This document shows positions 11,377 through 24,356 of a DNA stretch of 64,000 nucleotides, one piece after another. The first letter of the stretch is position 1; every line of letters starts with the position of its first letter. This stretch comes from Sorex araneus (lineage: Eukaryota; Chordata; Mammalia; Eulipotyphla; Soricidae), in assembly GCF_027595985.1 (NCBI RefSeq), contig NC_073305.1:85988626-86052625 (forward strand). The letters run 5' to 3'. The translations under genes and the position numbers were made by a program. The notes under the pieces are model-generated. The model was not told the origin of the DNA. It did no database searches and saw only the letters and a program-made list of their open reading frames with translations.

Positions 11377-14214
11377 AATTGCTCTTAGAAATGTGTCATT
11401 CTTTTCAAGTTTCTTCCTATCGTCTTTGTGTCCAAAGGCTGCTCTTAAGAGCTATAGCAAGTGCTTGAACAGAAACACGTCATTTAAAATTTTCTCAAGT
11501 TTCTAATATGCAAAATATATACTTGGTCAAGGCTAAAAGTCAACACAAAAGAATAATCTACTCTTAAAATATATCAGTTTTGACTAGAATACAACTAGAT
11601 TCAGTTTAAGACTCATTGAGCCTTAATAATCTGATAATATATCCCATTTTCCAATGTTACTAAATAAATCCTGAGGGGACAGTTTATTGCTAACATCATG
11701 CTGGTCACATGAAAGAGAATTACCGGCCTGTTACTGACTAATATCTAAGTCACTCTCAGCATAAAACCTTATAAACCAGAGTTAGTTTCTCATACATAAT
11801 AGGACAGTGTTTACACACCAAGGGAAGTCTGTATAAGGTCCACATAGTGTCTGGCAATTGGCAGAATTTTTGAGGAGAGTCTGGATCAGACGATATGAGC
11901 TCCCACTCCCAAGAAGGCTTTGGGACCTGTTTCACTTCCAGTATATTTCAGTGAATTTATTGCTCTGATTTCTCTAAGTTCTGCTCTTTCTCTGTGTCTT
12001 TGGGCACTTCTAATGCCAGCCTTAGTTGGATATAAGAAATTGAATTATGTGCAAATATGAAAATGCAAATTAGAGTCATGGATATTTCTGAGCCTTTTGC
12101 CTCTGGCTCAGGCCCACAAATGGGAAAAGATGGGGATGTAAGCAAACTGGCTAGAATGTTCTAGTTTCCGATGGGATTTGGTCATGTTAGTACTGATGAA
12201 TCAATAAGTACTATATTACCTCGTTCATGTAATTGCTGCCTTTTCTTCTCAAATATTTCTGGACTTGTTGAATCTCATTTGAAACATACCCCGAAAATAT
12301 AATTCAAATGCTAAAATTTGCAAACCATTTGAGGAGAGAGTTTAAATAAATATCACGGCCAACTTTCCCTTGATATTTTCTTTTCATGCAGCTTCTTCTG
12401 ATACAAATGTTATAGATATGCATTCTATTATATGATAAATATGTAAATGTCTGCTATAAGAATTTGCATAATCATATGTGTCTATAAATATGAACATGTA
12501 TAAAGTATGAAAGATGTAAGTATATTAAAAATCTGTCATATAATTATGTAACACATACACACATGTGATGAAAACATATGCACATAATGCAAAGTACATA
12601 TACTGAGTGTGGTCAGAATGAGTGGGCTTGCAATATTAATATACATATGTATTAAGTTGTATATATATGATATGCATAAATAGATGTATATGAAGCATAT
12701 TTGAGTGAGTAAAGAAGCATACAGCATTTCCAAAATAAATTATATACTTACAGAGATAACATATTAAGCATTTAACACAGATTTGAATTGGTTTCTATAT
12801 GATATTTTCATATGTGTATATATGATCCATTAAACATAAGGCACATTTGAGAACATGTATACGTTACACATGTTATGTTTTATAGGATATTTCGCACATG
12901 TAACTAGGCTCTGTTAAATTAAAAAATTTGTAAATATTAACTATCTCTTCATATTTGAATTAAACATTTAAGAAGATGTCCCTATATAAAAGAGTAGCAA
13001 AATAATTTATAGAAAAATAATTGCATTGCAATTTGGGAAATCTTCCAAACTTGGGTGGACTGTGTGCAAGGCAAGCATCTATTCACTATCTCTTTGATCC
13101 AAAAGATTGGGAAAATCTTGAGCATGCATGTGGTGAAAGTCTTGATGATGGATTAGATTTTTTTTCTTGCTCACTTTAAATAAATAACTCTGAGTAAGAG
13201 CTGTGAAAACATCCAAAGCCATTCCTGTTCAGTTAAACAAAACAAAAAATTCAAAAATAGAAGAGAAACAAACACTAAACTAAAATCTCACATTACTCTT
13301 CATTAAAGCAGATTAGCGCTTTATGAAAGACAAGAACAATAACACTGATATAGGACTATGAGGTAAGCACTTTGGCAAGTTTTTTTATGCAATATGTAAT
13401 GGGATATAAAAAGAAAATATCATGATCTAAGCAGGATAGTTCTTTATAAGGTCAGGCATAGTGCCCATGTAGGACAGTCACACTTCTGGATCTCATGGGC
13501 TACATTGCAATAGTATCTCAAAAATTACCCGTGCAAATTTTCAGTGCACCCTCAGGGGTTCAGCCTCTCTCACTGAAAAATCACTGTATAAAGAATAGAC
13601 TAAATATTGTTTTATCTAGACTTCATTCCCCAAGTAGGGGACCTGAATGAGCAGCATCATACTATTTGCAATACCTTGAAAGCAATAATTATTTTCTGTC
13701 AGTGCAAAAATAAAATGCATGAGTTTCTAGATATTACAACGTGGTTAGCTTTCATCTCATTTGTGTACCGGAATAAAAAGCTTTGAAAGTTTCAGTCTTC
13801 TGCCCCACTGGACAGTCTACAAATCTATGAGCAGTAGTACAACATGTTTGCTCTACCATCCATGAGATAACTTGAGCGATGAGTGTCCTGGCACAATAGC
13901 ATATATTGATCTTCTCTCACAGAAAACAGCCTCAATAATTAACATCCTGGTAGAATTCAATCCCATAACTAATTAGGTTCCCTTTGGCCGGGTGATTATT
14001 TTTACATGGGAAAATTGCTTTAAAATGTATGAAAGAAGAGACCAATATTAGCCCAATCAAATATTAGTTTAGTAAATAAATGACATAATAAATCTTCATC
14101 TGTGACATTATCAACAGTTTTAAGGGGACTAAGAAAAAGCTTTTTTTTTTGTAATTTTGTATGGTGATTTAGGGCTAGAGTCAGAATCATAGTCCTTTTC
14201 TTGCTTGATCAGTA
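11377..14214. other. unique AT-rich sequence
   Basis: No gene is seen. 12400-12900 is especially AT-rich with many ATATGTATA-type words but no clean period. Confidence 0.5.
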
Positions 14215-14320
14215 AGTGGTGTTTCATCTTTAAAGATGCCTTTAGCTTCAATATCATGGAGATTCTGCCTATGTTTTCCAGTACCACTTGTTGAACAGGC
14301 TTTCCTTTCTCAACTTCACA
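14215..14320 (-). mobile_element. L1 ORF2 scrap
   Basis: AAGATGCCTTTAGCTTCAAT and CAGGCTTTCCTTTCTC match the L1 ORF2 stretch also present at 30765-30975, here with an internal deletion of about 100 bp. Confidence 0.7.
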
Positions 14321-14476
14321 GATCACTCCAGTTTGAAGATGTGTGCTGCTGAAGTGGACAAATGACCAAACATCATGCCCTCTCTGTATTTGTATTACAA
14401 ATGATAATGCCCCAAAGAATCATGAAAGCTTTGTAATTGTATCTCATGGTGACATGGTGATTCAATTAAAAAAAAT

Positions 14477-14726
14477 TGCACTGTAGCATTGCACTGTCAT
14501 ACCATTGTTCATTGACTTGCTCGAGCGGGCACCAGTAACATGTCCATTGTGAGACTTGTTACTGTTTTTGGCATATCAAATATGCCACAGGTAGCTTGCC
14601 AGGCTCTGTCATGTGGGTGGGATACTTTCAGTAGCTTGCTGGGCTCTCTGAGAGGGACAGAGGAATCCAACCCGGGTCAGCCGCATGCAAAGCAAATGCC
14701 CTACCCACTTTGCTATTGCTCCAGCC
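14477..14726 (-). mobile_element. SOR-type SINE, long form
   Basis: Minus-strand long form. The tail shows a duplicated terminal unit (GCACTGTAGCATTGCACTGT), i.e. the tandem end typical of this form. The head ends GCTATTGCTCCAGCC. Confidence 0.95.
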
Positions 14727-14837
14727 AATTAACAACAATTTTTGAATATCAAAAAAATTAAAATAAATAAAAATAAAGTTCTTTTCTTAGGACTTATTAG
14801 CTTTCTTCATATTTTTTAAAAAAGAAGAGGATATTAT

Positions 14838-14983
14838 GGCAGTTCTCAGGGCTTTCTCTTATTTCTGTGCTCAGGGATCACTTTTGTAGTGGCTTGGGGA
14901 TCATATGTGGTATAAGCGATCGAACTGAGGTTGATCTTGTGCAAGGCAAATGCCGTAACCCCTATAAACTCTCTGACCCTGTG
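14838..14983 (-). mobile_element. SOR-type SINE, short form, diverged
   Basis: CTGTGCTCAGGGATCACTTT and GTGCAAGGCAAATGCCGTAA identify a reverse short-form copy lacking a clear A-tail. Confidence 0.75.
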
Positions 14984-15044
14984 TAGTTTCTGGCTTTGAT
15001 TCTCTCTTAAAAATGATTTCTATCATATGCTAAATAATAATATT

Positions 15045-15390
15045 GTCACAATAGTTAATGTTTACAGTTTTGTTATACAAAAGTACTATACTTTCACCAC
15101 CACTGAAGGACCCAAGATCCTCCACTAAAGTTCTCATGTTGCTTCAACTCCTCTACTTCATTTTCTATTCCAAATCTATCCCACCAGTGCTTGGTAATCT
15201 GAGTTTTCTGATCCCTATCCAAGAGTTTGTCATTGTTCCATATAGTCTATTGCTTTGTTTTACTTATTATACCATAGCTGAGTGAGATCATCTGGTATTT
15301 TATCCCTCCTTCCTCTGAATTGTTTTGCTTCAGACAATACGCTGAGGTTCCATTCACATTTTACTTTCTTTCTCTGATGCTCATTGATTA
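15045..15390 (-). mobile_element. older L1 3'-end fragment
   Basis: GAGTGAGATCATCTGG, CTTCAGACAATACGCTGAGG and GTTCCATTCACATTT fit the reverse of an old L1 3' end. The 3'UTR resembles none of the young copies in this window, so it is an older subfamily. Confidence 0.5.
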
Positions 15391-17348
15391 GATAAGCTCT
15401 TGTGAAGACCAAAACAGAGCTCAGGATTGTCATCCAGCTTCAATTTATCCTTCTGATAACTGGTTAAAGAAATAGAGTGAAGGAAGATTTCATAACATGT
15501 CTACCTAGGTGACGAGTTACATTCAAAGCTTCAAGGTCATAGAGAAGATTGATTTGCATTTTGCTCTGAACAAAATCTTTATGCTTCCATAATATTATAA
15601 AGACAACCAAGAAAACTCATTGTCAGAATCTTTGTAGATGCCTTATTAGCCCAGAGATTATCTTACATGACAACACAAGGGAAGCTATGCTCTTTTATTC
15701 AATAGTGACCCTTAAATTATCAACAATACTCCATTGAGTATTGTATGTGCCAGACTGTCTTCTCTAAGTATTTCCCCTACATTAATGATTCTAGTCTTTG
15801 TAACAATCACCTGTGGTATTATTGTAAAGTTATATATGAGAAATAAGCATAGAAAAGTGCATTGCCCAAGGTTACACATTAATGAATGACAAAGCTAGCA
15901 TGAATCTTCATATTCTGGTTCCCAATTCTCTTGTAAACAATATTAGAATGTCTCCTTATCGCATTCTTTTCTTTCCTCAAAATACATCAGTTATCTTTTA
16001 AGAACTAAAGAAAAATATGGTTGTGGAGCAAACTGGTATTGATGCCTAATTAAATATCAATAGTTATAATGAATCTATCCTTAAAGTGATTTTCAACATT
16101 ATCAAGCCTAATTATTATTTTTAATTGAGCTAATTGCCCATATTATAAAATGTCTATATTATATAATGTCAGAGAAATTTGTTCTTACATTTCCCATGAA
16201 AATGAAAGCTATTATAGTAAATTATAGTAATATTTTTTTACTAACTAAGGAAAGTTTGCTTAGGTTGCTAGATTTGCTCTTTTGTTTGCACCAATAATAG
16301 TCCTACCAATTTTTCTGACTCCCAAAGATATTAGATATCACAGGAGTAGCTCCTTACCTCTCCTTTCTCTATGTTCTCAACCCTTCCTCTTGCAACCAGC
16401 ATTAACTATGAAGAAAATTGCACAAGATATTTTCCAAATGCTCAGAAGAGTTTAACACACTGGGTCTTTCCATACTCAAGCCAGCTCTTCTCTCCCTCAA
16501 CCTCCTCCTGTTTCCTTCAGGATGGAACACACCACACCCCTCATCTTTCTGGTTCTGTGTGCTTTTCCTTTTCATTATTGCTCAGGGTCTGAATGAATCT
16601 CTTGTGAAAGAGGAGACAATGGTCCTCATTTAAGGGCTTATTTACAATAGGAAAAAATCGCTTTAAAAAAAGAGAAAGTAGGGGAGACAGTTAGAGCAAG
16701 AGGCTTTACTCTGAAGCCATTCTTTCATTAGGACTCTGGCAGCCTCTGCACCTTTTCCTGGCCAGGTGCCAAACTCTTCTTTACTGGAGAGTGGCCCTTA
16801 AGTTTCTGAGTGATGCCACAGCAGCCGGCCTCTGTGGTGTGACTCATTTCCGCAGCAGGAGTGCTCCGGTACATTAACAGCTCTGTATTCTTTGATCAAG
16901 TGACACCAGGCATCCGTTCCCATAGCCAACGTTTTCAGATGATTAGTCTTTTCCCGGGCACACCCGCCTGAAGAACAGAACACTATCTATAGAGAAGGCA
17001 CCTGATCCTGGCTCCATAGGCAGAGTATCTGCAATACAAGACCTGCCCTTGCTGAGCCTGGGCTTCATAAAATTGGGAAATCCTAAATTTCTTGATCAGT
17101 GGCCTCGGAGAAGTCTCTTCTCATTAAACATAGTCCCCTTAGCCACACACCAGCAGTCCATACTCTGCACAATGCAGAACAATAATGAAGCAGCTAAAGT
17201 TAGCTGGCACACCTAATGGTCTTTGAACTCTTGCCAATGTAAGTGGCAGTGTGGCACAGTGGTAGTTAGGGGTCATTGACAGACTGCATTGGAAATTTGG
17301 ATTTTGGTTTTGCCATTTGTTGGTATGATGGTTGATTACTTTGGGCAA
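15391..17348. other. mostly unique sequence with a MIR-like relic
   Basis: 15790-15950 contains GCATTGCCCAAGGTTACACA followed by AATGACAAAGCTAGCATGAA, which is MIR-core-like (+). The rest is unrecognised. 16790-16990 is less AT-rich with several CpGs but no coding signature I can name. Confidence 0.45.
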
Positions 17349-17381
<33 letters not shown>

Positions 17382-17406
17382 GTGTGTGTGTGTACATATA
17401 TATATT
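17349..17406. repeat. (TA)n/(TG)n microsatellite
   Basis: TA repeat with interspersed TG units, directly 5' of an L1 fragment. Confidence 0.95.
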
Positions 17407-17900
17407 AATTTTATTGAATCTAGAAATTGAGCTTCCATATGACTCTGCAATATCACTTCTGGGAATATATCTTAAAAATGCAAAAAAGCACAGTAGAAAT
17501 GACATCTGTACCTATATGTTCATTGCAGCACTGTTCACAATTGCCAAAAATCTGGAAACAACCCAAGTGCCCTAGAACAGATGACTGGTTAAAGAAACTT
17601 TGGTACAGCTACACAATGGAATACTATGTAGCTGTTAGGAGAGATGAAGTCATGAAATTTGCTTATAAATGGATAGACATGGAGAGTATCATGCTAAGTG
17701 AAATGAGTCAGAAAGAGAGGGACAGACATAGAAGGACTGCACTCATTTGTGGAGTATAAAATAACATCACATGAGGCTGTCACCCAAGGACAGTAGATAC
17801 AAGGGCCAGGAGGATTGCCCCATAGCTTGAAGACTGCTTCATGAGCAGAGGGGAGAAGGCAGATGGGATAGAGAAGGGATCACTAAGAAAATTACAGCTG
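17407..17900 (+). mobile_element. 5'-truncated L1: end of ORF2 and start of 3'UTR
   Basis: Translation shows the ORF2 C-terminus: PRTDDWLKKLWYSYTMEYY, then AVRRDEVMKFAYKW and SEMSQKERDRHRRTALICGV with the stop near 17759. The upstream 60 codons are in another frame, so at least one frameshift is present. The 3'UTR fades out at about 17900, before the usual G-rich tract and A-tail. Confidence 0.9.
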
Positions 17901-17935
17901 TGTAAGATATTTAAATGCTTCATATTTGGTTCAGT

Positions 17936-18062
17936 TGATGACTCAGTGACAAAGTAACTGCCTTGCAAGTATGAAAGAGGCCACAATTTTGATCCCTGAT
18001 GATTCCCATATTTACCCAGCACAGTCCTCAGGCTCTGCTGTCTGATAACCCTTTCACAACAA
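17936..18062 (+). mobile_element. possible diverged tRNA-derived SINE
   Basis: CAGTGACAAAGTAACTGCCT ... TTTTGATCCCTGATG has an A-box/B-box-like order and weak SOR-like spacing. The assignment is uncertain. Confidence 0.35.
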
Positions 18063-18710
18063 CAGAGTGTGCAGTCTCCAAAGCACTGTGGCTAAGTATG
18101 TAAAAGTACTGTAGCTAAAATATGTGACCTTTGGTGAACAGTACAACTAAAGATGTGCCAGCAAGCTTGTGTATGAACACCATATGATCTACTATAAACA
18201 GAAGAGGGCAAAAATCATACCACGAGAGTGTGATCCTTAGTAAGTGTGGATCTTAGCAAGATCCTTAGCACTGTGACTGAAAGTATGCAGCACCAACAGA
18301 ATGGCAACGAAGGGAAAGAATATTAGAAATGAACACAAGAAAACGAACGCTTTAATGTCTTTGCTTCCATATGTAGAAAGTGATGTGCACCTGATCAGAG
18401 AGATTGAGTAAAAACTAGCACAGATGGCATATAAAATGGGACTCATGCAAAAATGCTCTCACTAAATGCTGGCTATTATTATTTATGAGTAGTAGGGTGT
18501 TAAAGTACAACTGAATTGCTGGAAAAAAGTCATTAATATGACCTGTGAGATTATAAGCCTCAGATTTCTATTCATTTTTCCTATAATCTTCTCAGTATTT
18601 GCAATTCTTAAGTAAGACATTTAAATTATTACAGTAGCCACTTTAGCCATGCATTTATCATATTTCAGATTCTGTGACTTTTATGCCATTGAATCTTCCC
18701 AACATCTACT
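18063..18710. other. unique sequence
   Basis: Nothing recognised. Confidence 0.5.
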
Positions 18711-18933
18711 AAAATAGATTCTTTGGGACTGGAGCGATAGCACAGCGGGTAGGGAGTTTGCCTTGCATGCAGCCAACCTAAGTCCAATTCCCAGCATCCC
18801 ATATGGTCCCCTGAGCACCGCCAGGAGTAATTCCTGAGTGCAGAGCCAGGAGTAACCCCTGTGTATTGCTAGGTGTGATCCGAAAAGCAAAAAAAAAAAA
18901 AAACAAAAAACAAAAAACAAAAATAGATTCTTT
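18711..18933 (+). mobile_element. SOR-type SINE, short form, full length with TSDs
   Basis: A near-consensus copy: head starting GGGACTGGAGCGATAGCACA, B-box region, short body (GGTCCCCTGAGCACCGCCAG) and an A14 plus (CAAAAAA)n tail. TSD AAAATAGATTCTTT lies at 18711-18724 and 18920-18933. Low divergence and a long A-tail mark it as one of the youngest insertions here and as L1-mobilised. Confidence 0.97.
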
Positions 18934-20042
18934 TCTTAATTCCAGTTGTAGACGATGAGCAAAGCAACTTGTTCATGGCTGAAAAGCCAGCAAGTCCCTT
19001 AGCTGGCATTTGGGAAAACCCTTTCTCCCAGGACCCCTCTTATAAAATCCACACAAATCTACTTAAGCGCATTGCCCTCTGAGTTTTATCTTTATTATTT
19101 TTATTTGCAGATGTCTATCTTTTTCACTTCTGCTAGCTCTGTTCTGGAAGCAGATTTCACAAAATTATGGAGACGTTTGAGTTTGTACAATTAGGGTATA
19201 TAATTAATTCCACAAGAAGTGAAAGGGGTAAACTTTTAAGTAAAAACATCAATCTCATCCTTTCAAATGCTGACAAGTCTAGTAGATAGAGATGGGTAGA
19301 ATGTGTGAAATTTTCTCCTTTTCCTTGAAAAAAAAAGCATTTTTAGCCACAGTCAGTTTTGTCTATTTTTAAGTCTAGTTCTGTTGTGTGTACTGACTAC
19401 TTTTTCATGTAATTCAACATTATTATTATTGTTATTTTTTTAACGTAGATGGCTTTGTTAATAGAGTAATTTTTTCCTCATTCCTTTCCTGGGCTATTGT
19501 TTCATTTGTCTCCTCCTTATTTTATTTACTCAATTTTCTTCAAATTGCACCGTTTGTTACTTGGCCTCAGGGAGCACTGGCTATTAAAACTACACTAATA
19601 ATTTTAATTGACTTAAAATGATGTAAGAATAGCACAGCTACCAAGAAAGGCAGGGTCTACAAATTGGTACAATAACAGGATGGAGATATGAAAGAAAACA
19701 AGGTGCCAAGCCCTTATAAATAATCTCAGACTGTTTTGGAAAAAAGATGTTCTCATCAGAAAACCCATGCGATGCTCTATTAGATATGCATCCACGTCAA
19801 TGAACTTTGTAATAAAAAACTTCTTTTCATAAGAAATCACAGGAAGTGGAGGGAGGTGAGTACAGTGGGGGTATATAAAAATTTTCTCCAGTGAATAGAC
19901 CTGCTGCATATTTGAAAATGTGATTTTAAAAGTATCTTTGGTCCTGATACTCTCCAGCACAAATCTTTGAGAGTGTGGGATTCATCTATATCCACTCAGA
20001 CTTCTGACCAACCCTACAACTAATATCAGCTTTAACAGTAAC
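18934..20042. other. unique sequence
   Basis: No repeat is recognised. The 115-codon open frame at 19613-19960 (minus) is not similar to any protein I know. Confidence 0.5.
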
Positions 20043-20294
20043 AGTAGCACTGTGGCACTGTCATCCCATTGTTCATCGATTTGCTCGAGCGAGCGGGCAC
20101 CAGTAACGTCTCCATTGTGAGACTTGTTACTGTTTTTGGCTTATCAAATATGCCACAGGTAGCTTGCCAGGCTCTGCCATGCAGGTGGGATACTCTTGGT
20201 AGCTTGCTGGACTCTCCAAGAGGGATGGAGGAATAGAACCCGGGTTGGTTACATGCAAGACAAACACCCTACCCACTGTGCTATCGCTCCAGTT
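20043..20294 (-). mobile_element. SOR-type SINE, long form
   Basis: Minus-strand full long form. A 4-bp slip (GAGCGAGCGGGC) sits in the RTE-like tail. Confidence 0.95.
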
Positions 20295-20354
20295 CCAGTA
20301 ATTTAAATAAGGAAATGATAATAAGTATGAGTGCTATTACAGGATAATGGCTCA

Positions 20355-20528
20355 TTGAGGGACTGGAACAATCATATAGCAGGTAGGGTATTTGCCTTGG
20401 ATGCAGCCTACCCAACTTCAGCACCCCATATGGTACCCCAGGCACTTCCAGGAGTAGTTTCTGAGTCCAGACCCAGGAATAACCACTGGGCATCACTGGT
20501 AGTGATCCCCAAACATGCAGCAAAAGGC
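20355..20528 (+). mobile_element. SOR-type SINE, short form, diverged
   Basis: Starts 60 bp after the preceding inverted long copy. The head is degraded (GGACTGGAACAATCATATAG), the body is recognisable, and the A-tail is reduced to GCAAAAGG. Confidence 0.85.
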
Positions 20529-21355
20529 TAATAGAGGCACTGGAGAAACAATGAATGAGCAATAATTGCATTTTAAAGGATATTGCATAAATACTGTATC
20601 TTCAGTTTTCTTTAAAAAAAAAAAAGAGAGAACACTCTTACCTGTTTCAGTAAGTTGGGAATGTGAAAAGAAATGAAGTATGAGAAAGTGTATTGATAGT
20701 CACATGTATTACATAGATAAGAGGAATCTCAGGTGATGCCTCAGAATGTGTTGTAATGTCAGCCCTGAGAAAAGTGGATCTAAGTGGAGTCCTCACAACA
20801 CATGAGATTACAGTTCTAGCCGTAATTAATAAATAATGGTCAGTCCCCCAAAATTCACCAATTACAAGAAAACTTAGGTATTATTAAATGTAACCTTCTA
20901 TTTTACAGTATGAAAAAACTAAGATATATAAAACATAGGAAAAAACAGTTATTTTGCCAAAGGTCATCATCTAATTACATTCAGAGGCCATTTCAGATTA
21001 GATGGCTCTTAAGGATCTGTCCTATGGGGTTTTTTTTCTGCAATTTCTCTTACTGCTTAGAAATGGTGTAAGGATTTCACTCCCAGTGCTAAACACACAC
21101 ATACACACACACACATACACACACACACACACTGGTTAAGACTTGTTGTCAGATCTCCATTGTATGGAGCTGTGTGTAGATAGGACATGACACAAATGGC
21201 ATAGTAGTGGTTTCATTTTAAATTACTGGCTCAATTATTTAGTTATGATACTGAAAAAAGATTCCTAATCAAAAATTAGTCTGTGCATCCCATAATTGAT
21301 ATCATAGTACCGCACACCTAGAAGGTTAGATGTAGTGTTGCAAATCTTCTCTCTC
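20529..21355. other. unique sequence with a (CA)n microsatellite
   Basis: A (CA)n tract interrupted by two TA steps occupies 21091-21133. Otherwise nothing is recognised. Confidence 0.7.
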
Positions 21356-21527
21356 ATTTTTTTTTGTTTTTTTCTGGTAACACCTAGTACTCAAGGAGTA
21401 CTTCTGGCTCTTTGTTCTTGGATCACTCGTGGTGGTGCTCAGGGAACCTTATAGGATACCAGCGATGAAACCCAGGGCAGCCATGTCCAAGGCAAGAGCC
21501 CTATCCACTGCACTGTCACTCTTGCCT
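21356..21527 (-). mobile_element. SOR-type SINE, short form
   Basis: T-rich A-tail complement at 21356-21375, short body (GCTCAGGGAACCTTATAGGA) and a head ending CACTGTCACTCTTGCC. Confidence 0.85.
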
Positions 21528-21689
21528 CAGAGATATTTATGTGAGCTAGTAAGGAGTTGACCCTAGAATCTGCTGATCTGTACTCAGACTCATTATCCAC
21601 TGTGAAACTGGCCCACACCCTCAAATCGTCTTCATGGTAAGAAAGACATATGTGATCCTTTCTAGTGCTCTTAGTCCATAGTGTCCTAC

Positions 21690-21785
21690 ATTGCCTCCGT
21701 CAGATCAATAGCTCACAATTATCTCTAGTCATAATCACAGTGTCTGCATACTTAGTAGGCACTTAATAAAGTTTTGATGGGAAAA
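21690..21785 (+). repeat. MIR/L2-like 3'-end relic
   Basis: TTAGTAGGCACTTAATAAAG resembles the MIR terminal motif TAGTAGGTGCTCAATAAATG. Confidence 0.45.
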
Positions 21786-22340
21786 AGAGAGAGAAAAATG
21801 AATAAATGGAGACAATGAAGTAATTTGAAGTTTCAGAAAGTCTGTAGTGACTCAGACAAAGATCTAAAATACTGGCTAAGGTGGGTGGAGGCTGGGATGG
21901 TACTGAACGCTAGTGGCAGAATCCCGAGACAGACAGGGCCACAGTGAAGGACTTTTCAAGGATAGCTAGTGAAGAAAGGCTTTTAGGGGAGGATGGAAAT
22001 ACAAGCTTTCATCACTATGAAGCCGCATTCTCAAGTGAGAGGCATTTTGTGTAATGGGTAATAGGGTTCATTTTCCTTTGGAGTGGCTAGGTTTCCAACA
22101 AGATGCTAGAGCTAAAACAGCAGCATAAAATGAATGAGGATGTTGTGGCAAGGCCAGCACCAGGGATAGTTCCCAACAGCCATCAGAGCTTCTCGCCAAG
22201 CTCTCCATGCAGACATATGGTATTTGGAGAGCCTCTGTGATTGCCCGATGTTAATGTCGTCTACGGGAATTCTTTTATTCCTTGACTCAACCTTGGTAGT
22301 GTATGAAGTTCTCCAGCACAGCAGTGATTGTGTACCTCAC
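21786..22340. other. unique sequence
   Basis: Nothing recognised. Confidence 0.5.
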
Positions 22341-22718
22341 TTTTAAAAAAATAACTTTATTGAATCACCGTGAGATAGTTACAAGATTTCATGTTTAGGT
22401 TACAATCACACAATGATCAAACACCCATTCCCCCCACCAGTGCACATTCCCCACCACCAATATCCCAGGTATACCCCACTTTCCCACCCTCCAACTGCCT
22501 CCATGGCAGACAATATTCCCCATACTCTCTCTCTACTTTTGGGCATTATAGCTTGCAACACATACACTGAGAGGTCATCATGTTTGTTCTGTTATCTACT
22601 TTTGGCATGCATCTCCCATCCCAACTGGTTCCTCCAGCCATCATTTTCTTAGTGATCCCTTCTGTATTGCATCTCCCTTCTCCCCTCAGCTCATGAAGCT
22701 GTCTTCTAGCTATGGGGA
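22341..22718 (-). mobile_element. 5'-truncated L1, 3'UTR
   Basis: Reverse L1 3'UTR colinear with 29290-29680: ATTGAATCACCGTGAGATAG, GATCAAACACCCATTCC, GCCATCATTTTCTTAGTGAT, then GAAGCTGTCTTCTAGCTATG, after which similarity stops. Confidence 0.95.
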
Positions 22719-23995
22719 AATGGGAGGGACACACCCCTGCTTCCAGCATCTCCAGTTGATTCTTTATTATGATTATAAGGCATCTGAACCTGATCTTAGA
22801 TCTCAGAGACATCTCAACCCCCTATACCAATTACAGACACAGCTAACCCATCTAACTCCTGTTTACTGCTGAACACAGATTTTAGCTGCAAACTCTAATC
22901 AATTCAGTGTATAATTGGTGGGAATTTAGCAGCTTTGTCACATAATATGAGTTCATTTTGAATGAGTTTCATAAGACACTAAATTTCAAATTTGAGTTGT
23001 ATATATTTCAGGTTGACCTTTGGTTCACTAAACCAAGAAATTAAAATTAGATGACCTTCTCAACAGAACTTTGGCCCTAATCTGATTATTACTTGGCTTG
23101 CCCCAACCAGAAATGAATCCTTGTCATGCTGTTTCTTGACATTATCTCTCTGCTCATATGTACAACACATGAATATAGAATAACTCCATTGTACAGAATA
23201 ACCTCCTGTTAGCTAGACACATTAAACTAGACTGTGATCTTATCTTTTGGGAGCTTTAATCATAGTAAGCAAACTAATATAAGTCACATTAATAGTTAAA
23301 ATATTATATAGGATGTGATTAATGGAAAAACATAGGCATACATGAGTTATGTGAGGGTTTAAAGAAAAAAGATAATGCATTTCCCATTGATGTCAAGTAG
23401 AAAGAAAATTAGAAATAAAGAAATCTATTAGAAGTTCCTTTGTCTAACTGACCCACGGACTGATTTTTCACAAATGACCAAGAGTCTACCATTAGTCAAG
23501 GAGCATGATTTGATGATCTGTACTAGGTCGGGATATGTACCACTGACTGTCCTCCTGTTTCCCATAAACTCAAAGGGACAGTGCTGTGTGAATGACCTAT
23601 TGTACAAGGTTACTTGCTGCAATGTGAGTTTTATGGGAGTTGGCATTAGATTACAGAGTAAGACATACAACTGAGAAGCAGTGAAATGTGGTACATTTGT
23701 CTTGGCCTCTAATAGACATGCACTGATGCAAGTGGTGGACATTTAGAAAAAGTCAGTATTTGTGATTTTACTGGCAGTGAGACGATGAGGGAATGAGGAT
23801 TGAATTACATCATCTAATCTTTCTCTCTTTCTCTTTCTCTCTCTCCCCACTGCAGGGTTAGAAGCTAGAAACTCCAAAGCACAGATCAGCAAGCAGGGAC
23901 CCTCCCAGAAATTCTTAGCCTGCCTGGCCACAGGATATGGTGTTGTTCCAGTAGGCTAATATATTTGTACTTCCCATAAAAATATGTAACTATGA
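22719..23995. other. unique sequence
   Basis: A CT-rich run occurs at 23815-23850. Open frames here (up to 104 codons) show no known domain. Confidence 0.5.
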
Positions 23996-24076
23996 AATAT
24001 ATGTATGTATATATATGTGTATATATACATATATATGTATATGTATATGGGCAGAAGGATAGATACATAGATAGAT
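23996..24076. repeat. (TA/TG)n and (GATA)n microsatellites
   Basis: ATATATGTATGTATATATAT-type sequence is followed by GATAGATACATAGATAGAT. Confidence 0.95.
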
Positions 24077-24356
24077 CTGAATAGCAACTCCTTTAGCAAG
24101 GCAGACTCTTTACATGTAGTAAAACTGGTAGGGTTTCCTGGCCTTCCAGTAATGCATTGAATGTGGGAACCAAGACTGGAGCATTCAGACTGGAATGAGA
24201 GAAAGCATTGGTATACAGGTTTTCAGGAGTAAAGTTAATTGAGAGACAAAAGTTTGTCACAACGCCAGCTCTCAACATGGACAGGGGCAGGAGGAGGGTG
24301 TGCCAAGCAAGAACTTCTAAGTGATAAAGCAGCCTGAGAGCAGGATATATCTAGAC